From an uncultured Prevotella sp. (GTDB taxonomy: Bacteria; Bacteroidota; Bacteroidia; Bacteroidales; Bacteroidaceae): a DNA stretch of 64,000 nucleotides. Shown piece after piece: positions 9,314 through 15,145 of this stretch. Both the position numbers and the translations under genes were made by a program. How positions within the stretch are numbered: the stretch's first letter is position 1; the number at the start of each line of letters is the position of its first letter. The stretch lies in contig CALUFM010000001.1 of assembly GCA_944319935.1 (NCBI GenBank), positions 124,001 through 188,000 of the forward strand, in the 5' to 3' direction. Below the pieces are notes generated by a model that was not told the origin of the DNA, did not search any database, and was given only the letters and a program-made list of their open reading frames with translations.

Positions 9314-9401
9314 TGCAAGACACGGCAAAACGCATTGCAAAAGGCCACATTTTAGCTTGCAATATACCGCATTTTACGAGCTAAAATGTGGCCTTTTATA
9401 A
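9314..9401. repeat. 22-nt periodic intergenic repeat array B
   Basis: TGCAA begins at 9314, 9336 and 9358, and a fourth unit starts at 9380: exact 22-nt steps. Within the array a perfect 19-bp inverted repeat (9339-9357 with 9379-9397) pairs two units. It lies between divergent fabD and the pheA leader. The rest of the gap holds the two promoters. Confidence 0.7.
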
Positions 9402-9554
9402 AACGCTGAATACCAACGAATTATATCAACAGTGATTTTTTATAGGCATAAATGGCAAAAACAGGCATGCGCCAGCCTGAAAACCAGCAAACATATATAT
9501 GTAAAAAAACAGGATGCAAAAATCCAACGAAGTATCATATTTTATGCTCGTTTT

Positions 9555-9587
9555 CTTGCATGTTCCAGACAAAAACATTACTTTTGC
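9555..9587 (+). promoter_or_regulatory. promoter of the pheA leader and aromatic operon
   Basis: TCTTG at 9554-9558 region, a 20-nt spacer, then TACTTTTGC at 9579-9587. The start site should fall near 9594, about 21 nt before the leader peptide ATG. Confidence 0.7.
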
Positions 9588-9614
9588 ACCGAAACGATAA
9601 AAAACAATGACAAA

Positions 9615-9695
9615 ATGAACAAGCAATACGCATCTTTTTCGTTTTTCTTTTATTTTTACTTTGCAAATAATTGCGAAGCGGGAAGTTGCGTGTAA
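9615..9695 (+). CDS. Phe/Tyr-rich leader peptide of the pheA attenuator
   Basis: A 26-codon frame, MNKQYAS then FSFFFYFYF, then ANNCEAGSCV. Nine consecutive codons (residues 8-16) hold six Phe and two Tyr, a composition expected only of an attenuation leader for an aromatic operon. It begins about 21 nt after the predicted start site and ends upstream of the terminator before pheA. The segment GAAGCGGGA (9675-9683) inside codons 21-23 can pair with the 5' arm of that terminator, so ribosome position on the leader can choose between structures. The classical logic is that stalling on Phe codons frees this segment and prevents termination. Confidence 0.85.
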   Translation: MNKQYASFSFFFYFYFANNCEAGSCV

Positions 9696-9751
9696 AATCC
9701 AACAATATGACAAACAAATACAAACAGAAATACAAGTAAATGTCCCGCTTC
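9675..9751 (+). promoter_or_regulatory. antiterminator pairing of the pheA leader
   Basis: GAAGCGGGA (9675-9683, within the leader peptide gene) is perfectly complementary to TCCCGCTTC (9743-9751), which is also the 5' arm of the terminator. The two structures cannot coexist. A ribosome that reads through to the leader stop at 9693-9695 would cover the first segment and leave the terminator free to form. Confidence 0.75.
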
Positions 9752-9773
9752 ATTACAATGAGGCGGGATTTTT
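9743..9773 (+). terminator. attenuator terminator before pheA
   Basis: The stem is TCCCGCTTCATT (9743-9754) with AATGAGGCGGGA (9757-9768), up to 11-12 pairs with one G.U, closed by a small loop, then TTTTT (9769-9773). It lies 28 nt before the pheA start, where it would block the whole aromatic operon. Confidence 0.85.
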
Positions 9774-9800
9774 AGTTAAAAACAACCGAAACAACAAAAA

Positions 9801-10667
9801 ATGAAAAGAATAGCAATACAAGGGTCGATTGGCTCGTTTCACGACATGGCGGCCCACCAATATTTCAACAACGAGCAAATACAGTTGATATGCTGCTCTA
9901 CATTCGAGCAAGTGTTCGAGAACATAAAACGCGACCCGACCGTAATCGGCATGCTTGCCATCGAGAACACCATAGCAGGTTCATTGCTTCACAATTATGA
10001 ACTATTGCGCAATTCGGGCACAACCATTGTCGGCGAGTACAAATTGCACATTGAACACAGCATCTGCTGTCTGCCTGACGACACGTGGGAAACGATAAAA
10101 GAGGTACACTCTCATCCTGTAGCCTTAATGCAATGCCGAAACTTCCTGGAAAACCATCCCGACCTGAAAGCTGTCGAAGCATCAGACACCGCAGGAGCGG
10201 CTAAAATGATTTCCACACAGCAACTTCGTGGATGGGCCGCAATCTGCAACGCGTCAGCAGCCCGACTTTACGGGATGAAGATACTTGAAGAGTCAATTGA
10301 AGACAACAAACACAATTTCACGAGATTCCTCGTGGTCAGCAATCCAAATAAGGCTGATTTCCTACGCCCCATCGAAACAGTCAACAAGGCCAGCCTTGTG
10401 TTCTCGTTGCCACATGAAGCAGGCAGCCTGTCACAAGTGCTAAGCATATTGTACTTTTACAAAATCAACCTTACCAAGATACAATCGTTGCCCATTATCG
10501 GCCATGAATGGGAATACATGTTCTATGTTGACGTTACATTCGACAATCTGACTCGCTATCGCCAAAGCATTGACGCGATAATGCCGCTAACCAAAGAACT
10601 TAAAATATTGGGGGAATATGAAGATAACGGAAAACAACCATACATGCCCACACGTTCAGCCAGCTAA
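9801..10667 (+). CDS. pheA: prephenate dehydratase
   Basis: Converts prephenate to phenylpyruvate, the committed step to phenylalanine. It has 288 residues, a monofunctional form without chorismate mutase, which here is fused to DAHP synthase two genes downstream. The catalytic domain (about 1-180) includes IQGSIGSFHDMAA and the conserved Thr-Arg-Phe (NFTRFLVVS). A C-terminal ACT domain (about 195-275) follows. The usual Phe-binding ESRP is replaced by QSLP (TKIQSLPI), so feedback by Phe may differ; I believe this variant is common in Bacteroidetes. It is controlled by the leader attenuator and overlaps the next gene by 50 nt. Confidence 0.95.
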   Translation: MKRIAIQGSIGSFHDMAAHQYFNNEQIQLICCSTFEQVFENIKRDPTVIGMLAIENTIAGSLLHNYELLRNSGTTIVGEYKLHIEHSICCLPDDTWETIKEVHSHPVALMQCRNFLENHPDLKAVEASDTAGAAKMISTQQLRGWAAICNASAARLYGMKILEESIEDNKHNFTRFLVVSNPNKADFLRPIETVNKASLVFSLPHEAGSLSQVLSILYFYKINLTKIQSLPIIGHEWEYMFYVDVTFDNLTRYRQSIDAIMPLTKELKILGEYEDNGKQPYMPTRSAS

Positions 10668-11823
10668 GCGGTTGTCTGACATTACAGAATATTACTTCAG
10701 CCGCAAACTGAAAGAGATTGCCCGCTTGAATTCCGAGGGTGCCGACATCATAAGCCTGGCCATCGGAAGTCCGGACATGCCTCCCTCGCAAGCAACGGTA
10801 AACACCCTTGTCGAGACAGCAAGGCAGGACGACGCCCATGGATACCAACCTACCGCGGGAATACCCGAATTGAGGCAAGCCATGGCCGGATTCTACAAGC
10901 GGTGGTACGAAGTGACACTTGACCCCGAAAGCGAGATACAACCACTTATCGGCTCGAAAGAGGGGATACTGCATATAACACTTGCTTTCGTAAACGCCGG
11001 AGACAAGGTTCTTGTTCCCGACCCAGGGTATCCTACTTACACATCTCTTAGCAAGATTCTCGGAGCTGAAGTTGTAAAATACAACCTGACAGAAAAGAAC
11101 GGATGGCAACCGAATTTTGACGAATTGGAAAGGATGAACCTTGAAAACGTCAAACTGATGTGGACAAATTACCCCAATATGCCAACTGGGGCGGCCGCCA
11201 AAATGGAGACATACAACAAGCTCGTAGATTTCGCAAAACGCCACTCAATCGTGGTTGTCAATGATAATCCGTATTCACTAATCCTTAATGAAGAGCCTTT
11301 GTCATTGCTGCAAATACCTGAAGCCAAGGACTTTTGCATTGAGCTAAACTCTATGAGCAAGAGCCACAACATGCCAGGATGGCGTGTTGCCTTATGCGCG
11401 TCAAACAGCACTTTCATCCAGTGGATATTAAAAATAAAAAGTAACATAGATTCAGGTATGTTCAGAGGCATACAGCTTGCGGCGGTCGAAGCATACGACA
11501 ACGATGCAGAATGGCACCATAACGCCAATATAACGACATACCGTAATAGAAGGACATTGGCGAAAGAAATCATGCAAGAACTTGGATGCACCTTTGACAA
11601 AAACCAAGTAGGCATGTTCCTTTGGGGCAAAATACCAGACATATACGATAACGCGGAAGAACTTACAGAGAAAATCCTACATGAAGCCAGGGTGTTCATC
11701 ACTCCAGGAAGCATCTTCGGCAAAAATGGGGAACGCTATGTCCGCATTTCTCTATGCGCGAAGGACCGTAAGATAGAAGAAGCGACAAGGCGTATAAAAG
11801 CAATGAAAATACGCTGTAAATAA
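10618..11823 (+). CDS. PLP-dependent aminotransferase, probably aromatic
   Basis: A class I/II aminotransferase of 401 residues. Its place between pheA and the DAHP synthase/chorismate mutase suggests it transaminates phenylpyruvate and 4-hydroxyphenylpyruvate to Phe and Tyr; an aspartate-type specificity is also possible. The PLP lysine lies in MSKSHNMPGWR, preceded by NDNPYS. The start at 10618 lies inside pheA, giving a 50-nt overlap. A GGGGGA motif precedes this ATG and no other ATG occurs before the family core begins, although a TTG at 10672 just after the pheA stop cannot be excluded. Confidence 0.9.
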   Translation: MKITENNHTCPHVQPAKRLSDITEYYFSRKLKEIARLNSEGADIISLAIGSPDMPPSQATVNTLVETARQDDAHGYQPTAGIPELRQAMAGFYKRWYEVTLDPESEIQPLIGSKEGILHITLAFVNAGDKVLVPDPGYPTYTSLSKILGAEVVKYNLTEKNGWQPNFDELERMNLENVKLMWTNYPNMPTGAAAKMETYNKLVDFAKRHSIVVVNDNPYSLILNEEPLSLLQIPEAKDFCIELNSMSKSHNMPGWRVALCASNSTFIQWILKIKSNIDSGMFRGIQLAAVEAYDNDAEWHHNANITTYRNRRTLAKEIMQELGCTFDKNQVGMFLWGKIPDIYDNAEELTEKILHEARVFITPGSIFGKNGERYVRISLCAKDRKIEEATRRIKAMKIRCK

Positions 11824-11854
11824 CATTTTAGAACAAATTAAAAAAGACAATATC

Positions 11855-12919
11855 ATGGAATTAGAATTAGAACCGTTAAACCTGCCGAACGACAACAAAC
11901 GACTTACTGTCATAGCTGGCCCTTGTTCGGCCGAGTCAGAAGAACAGGTAATGTCAACAGCGATGCAACTTGCGGCCAAAGGATGCCATATATTCCGTGC
12001 CGGAGTATGGAAACCACGCACAAAACCGGGAGGATTTGAAGGCCATGGAGAAAAAGCCTTGCCATGGCTTCAACGCGTAAAAGAAGCCACTGGCATGCTT
12101 GTGGGAATAGAAGTGGCAACACCTGAGCATGTAGAACTTGCACTGAAGTACGGCATTGACATATTGTGGATAGGCGCACGCACATCAGCCAACCCCTTTG
12201 CAGTGCAAGCAATATCCGACAGTTTGAAGGGTGTGGACATCCCTGTGTTGGTCAAAAACCCCGTGAACCCTGATTTGGAGTTGTGGATTGGAGCTATGGA
12301 GCGCATCAATCAGGCTGGCATAAAGCGTCTTGCCGCCATCCACAGAGGCTTCTCCAGCTATGATAAGAAAATCTATCGCAATCTTCCAATGTGGCAAATC
12401 CCGATAGAACTCCGCCGACGCATCCCCGGCTTGCCAATCATTTGCGACCCGAGCCATATAGGAGGACGACGAGAACTCATTGCACCTTTATGTCAACAGG
12501 CAATGGACCTTGGTTTTGACGGCCTCATTATCGAAAGTCACTGTGACCCAGACAAGGCTTGGAGCGATGCGAAACAGCAAGTCACACCTGACGTTCTCGA
12601 CTATATTTTGAGCCTACTTGTAATACGTGACGGAACAGTGACGACTGAAGGAATAACAACACTACGCCGACAAATAGACGAGATTGACAATCAGGTGATG
12701 GAATTGTTGTCCAAGAGAATGCGCGTATGCCGTGAAATAGGACATTACAAGAAAGAACACAACATGACCGTGCTGCAGACATCCCGCTATAACGAAATAC
12801 TTGACAAGCGCGGCGCACAAGGTTCATTATGCGGAATGGACCCGATGTTTGTGAAAACAGTCTTTGAGGCCATACACGAAGAATCGGTAAGGCAACAGAT
12901 GGAAATAGTAAACCAATAA
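11855..12919 (+). CDS. bifunctional DAHP synthase (type I-beta) / chorismate mutase
   Basis: Two activities in one 354-residue chain. Residues 1-255 form a KDOPS-like DAHP synthase (IAGPCSAESEEQ, then CDPSHIGGRRE and IIESHCDPD for metal and phosphate binding), the first step of the shikimate pathway. Residues about 265-350 form an AroQ-type all-helical chorismate mutase (LRRQIDEIDNQVMELLSKRM). The same order is known in Porphyromonas gingivalis, where prephenate bound at the mutase domain inhibits the synthase. It follows the aminotransferase by 31 nt. The operon therefore encodes entry to the pathway, the chorismate branch, both prephenate branches and the transaminase. Confidence 0.95.
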   Translation: MELELEPLNLPNDNKRLTVIAGPCSAESEEQVMSTAMQLAAKGCHIFRAGVWKPRTKPGGFEGHGEKALPWLQRVKEATGMLVGIEVATPEHVELALKYGIDILWIGARTSANPFAVQAISDSLKGVDIPVLVKNPVNPDLELWIGAMERINQAGIKRLAAIHRGFSSYDKKIYRNLPMWQIPIELRRRIPGLPIICDPSHIGGRRELIAPLCQQAMDLGFDGLIIESHCDPDKAWSDAKQQVTPDVLDYILSLLVIRDGTVTTEGITTLRRQIDEIDNQVMELLSKRMRVCREIGHYKKEHNMTVLQTSRYNEILDKRGAQGSLCGMDPMFVKTVFEAIHEESVRQQMEIVNQ

Positions 12920-12931
12920 CAACATGTGGTG

Positions 12932-12977
12932 AATGAAGCCATGGAAGGCGACAATAAAAACAATCCATGGCTTCATT
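12932..12977 (+). other. 13-bp perfect inverted repeat between the DAHP synthase gene and tyrA
   Basis: AATGAAGCCATGG (12932-12944) pairs with CCATGGCTTCATT (12965-12977) around a 20-nt A-rich loop. No T run follows, so it is not a standard terminator. It may be a processing or stability element that sets tyrA level within the operon. Confidence 0.6.
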
Positions 12978-13006
12978 TGCCTTATCAACAACAAAAGGGA
13001 AACGAG

Positions 13007-13789
13007 ATGAAAATATTGGTCTTGGGAGCAGGAAAGATGGGAAGTTTCTTCTTGGACCTGTTGAGTTTTGAACATGAGACAGCCGTGTATGAAAAAAATC
13101 CAGAACGCCTGAAGTTCACATTCAACACGCTTCGGTTCACGACATTGGAAGAAATAAGAAAATTCAACCCTGAACTTGTGATTAACGCAGTAACAGTAAA
13201 ATACACAATCAGCGCGTTTGAAGAAGTAATGCCATACCTGCCTGAAAGCTGCATAATCAGCGACATAGCCTCTGTAAAAACCGGATTGAAAGATTTTTAC
13301 AGTAAATGCGCGCGCCGTTATGTGTCAACCCACCCCATGTTCGGCCCAACTTTCGCGAACCTGAACCAGCTTAGCCATGAAAATGCCATAATAATAAGTG
13401 AAGGCGATTACATGGGTAAGATTTTCTTCAAAGACTTATACCAAAGGTTGGGGCTCGGCATTTATGAATATTCGTTTGAAAAGCATGACAAGACCGTGGC
13501 CTACTCACTAAGCATACCGTTTGTCAGCACATTGGTTTTCGCGGCCGTAATGAAACATCAAGACGCTCCCGGAACTACATTCAAACGCCACCTGAACATA
13601 GCAAAAGGAGTGCTGAACGAGGATGAATACCTGTTGCAAGAAGTCCTGTTCAACCCTTATACGTCAAGCCAAGTGGAAGACATAAGGACACAATTGAAAG
13701 TGTTGCTTGACATCATTGAGAACAAAGACGAACAAAAAATGAAAGCCTTTCTTGGCAGAATCAAGGAAAACATGAAAGCAGACATTTAA
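13007..13789 (+). CDS. tyrA: prephenate dehydrogenase
   Basis: Oxidatively decarboxylates prephenate to 4-hydroxyphenylpyruvate for tyrosine. From ATG 13007 it has 260 residues: a Rossmann fold with MKILVLGAGKMGS, the segment DIASVKTGL, the substrate-site THPMFGPT, and a helical dimerisation half. The frame is open from an ATG at 12926, but those 27 codons cross the inverted repeat and do not resemble the family; the start at 13007 has AAGGGAAACGAG before it. No ACT domain is present, so feedback on the enzyme itself may be weak. The next gene follows in 28 nt. Confidence 0.92.
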   Translation: MKILVLGAGKMGSFFLDLLSFEHETAVYEKNPERLKFTFNTLRFTTLEEIRKFNPELVINAVTVKYTISAFEEVMPYLPESCIISDIASVKTGLKDFYSKCARRYVSTHPMFGPTFANLNQLSHENAIIISEGDYMGKIFFKDLYQRLGLGIYEYSFEKHDKTVAYSLSIPFVSTLVFAAVMKHQDAPGTTFKRHLNIAKGVLNEDEYLLQEVLFNPYTSSQVEDIRTQLKVLLDIIENKDEQKMKAFLGRIKENMKADI

Positions 13790-13817
13790 CACTTATCAAG
13801 AACTGAACACCGAAAAC

Positions 13818-14786
13818 ATGACCGGTATATCCCTTTTTCTCGTCTCCCTGTTTACATTTGTGGAACTCAACTGCGAAAACCTGTTTGACTGCCGGCACGA
13901 CAGTCTCAAGCAAGACATCGAATTTACACCAGAAGGCGACAGGCGGTGGACTAAAAACAAATATTGGAACAAACTTAACAATACGGCAAAAAACATAATA
14001 TCATGCGGCATCTCTGACAACGACTGGCACATGCCCGACCTGGTCGCCCTATGCGAAGTAGAAAACGACAGCGTGATGCACGACCTGACCAAACGGTCAC
14101 CGCTAAGGAACGCGAACTATGAGTACATCATGACAAACTCGCCAGACGAGCGTGGATTGGATGTCGCCTTGATGTATTTTCCCGGCAGTTTCGCCCCAGT
14201 GAGACACTACCCTCTTCGCATACCACCGATGAAAGGAATGCGTCCGACACGCGACATCCTCTATGTTTCAGGCCGCATAATAACAGGTGACACGCTGCAT
14301 GTCTTCATAATACATGCCCCAAGCCGTTATGGCGGTGAGAAACATACCCGGCCGCACCGTGCGCTTGTCGCCGACAAACTTTGCAGCGCCATCGACTCCA
14401 TTTACCAAACATGCCAAGAACCGCGAATAATCATAGCCGGAGACTTCAATGACTATCATGACAGCCAAATGGTAAATAAAATTTGCACAAAAGGCATTGT
14501 TAACATATCGGCGTCGGCAAAAGGAGGCAATGGCGCAAAAGGGACATACAAGTACAAAGGCGCGTGGAACAGCATAGACCATATCTTGGCAAGTCGCAAA
14601 CTTGCCGAAACTCTGCTGTCATGCAAGATACATGACGCCGACTTCTTACTCGAAGAAGACACAAGGTATGGAGGCGTGTTGCCATTCAGGACATATCGCG
14701 CATGGAAATACCGCAACGGATTCAGCGACCATCTCCCACTTGTAGCCCGGTTTAAGCTCGATACAAGCCAGGCTGCAGCCAGATGA
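13818..14786 (+). CDS. endonuclease/exonuclease/phosphatase (EEP) family protein
   Basis: A metal-dependent phosphoesterase fold of 322 residues. Motifs are ELNCENLFD (metal Glu/Asn), ALCEVEN, a central HAPSRYGG, GDFNDY (Asp-Asn pair) and a terminal SDHLPL (catalytic Asp-His). The N-terminus (MTGISLFLVSLFTFVELN) is hydrophobic, but the catalytic strand begins inside it, so a signal peptide is doubtful. It is the last gene of the aromatic operon by position, with no obvious functional tie; substrate (nucleic acid, phospholipid or inositide) cannot be inferred. Confidence 0.85.
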   Translation: MTGISLFLVSLFTFVELNCENLFDCRHDSLKQDIEFTPEGDRRWTKNKYWNKLNNTAKNIISCGISDNDWHMPDLVALCEVENDSVMHDLTKRSPLRNANYEYIMTNSPDERGLDVALMYFPGSFAPVRHYPLRIPPMKGMRPTRDILYVSGRIITGDTLHVFIIHAPSRYGGEKHTRPHRALVADKLCSAIDSIYQTCQEPRIIIAGDFNDYHDSQMVNKICTKGIVNISASAKGGNGAKGTYKYKGAWNSIDHILASRKLAETLLSCKIHDADFLLEEDTRYGGVLPFRTYRAWKYRNGFSDHLPLVARFKLDTSQAAAR

Positions 14787-14811
14787 AATTCTGCTCAACA
14801 TCTCCCCATTT

Positions 14812-14899
14812 TGTAAAAGGCAACCTTTCACATCCTCATAGGTCACCTTTTACCGCCTAAAAGACGACCTTTTGCCGTTCAATCCATGGCCTTTTGCGA
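14812..14899. repeat. 22-nt periodic intergenic repeat array C
   Basis: Units begin at 14812 (TGTAAAAGGCAACC), 14834 (CCTCATAGGTCACC), 14856 (CCTAAAAGACGACC) and 14878 (TTCAATCCATGGCC), 22 nt apart; the segment around CCTTTT is the best preserved. It lies head-to-tail between the EEP gene and the AddB-like gene. Apart from the promoter element at 15096, I see nothing else in this 359-nt gap. Confidence 0.6.
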
Positions 14900-15095
14900 C
14901 ATGCATGTTTCCCGTTCCGCCTGCAAATGTTATTTTATCATAATTCACATAAGGTTTGAACGTTTTTTGTCGGCGTACGAAGTCGCAACAATCCACAACA
15001 CCAGCGCATAATATGCAGCATGACGCAAAGGCGGCAAGTTTGAGCCATATTTTCAAAATTCTCCCTTTTCAAGCGGATTTCAGAAATATTTTCCG

Positions 15096-15104
15096 TATTT
15101 TTGT
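15096..15104 (+). promoter_or_regulatory. -7 promoter element of the AddB-like gene
   Basis: TATTTTTGT matches TAnnTTTGT, 41 nt before the start codon at 15146. No convincing TTTG lies 19-21 nt upstream. Confidence 0.45.
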
Positions 15105-15145
15105 AGAGCCGCAACAGGCGTAAAAAACTTCTCAAGCAGACATCA

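Noticed and set aside
9314..9401. 22-nt arrays considered as CRISPR
   Set aside because: The units are degenerate throughout with no unique spacers between identical repeats, occur in nine short arrays, and no cas gene is in the window.
9432..9614. Upstream extension of the leader peptide frame to 9432
   Set aside because: This part lies before the promoter and start site (about 9594), so it cannot be translated with the leader.
9432..9753. Minus-strand frames of 72 and 95 codons over the pheA leader
   Set aside because: They are hydrophobic by-products of the Phe/Tyr codon run read antisense and have no promoter.
12926..13006. Longer tyrA start at 12926
   Set aside because: The extra 27 codons cross a perfect inverted repeat and do not resemble TyrA; ATG 13007 directly begins the Rossmann motif and has a better upstream sequence.
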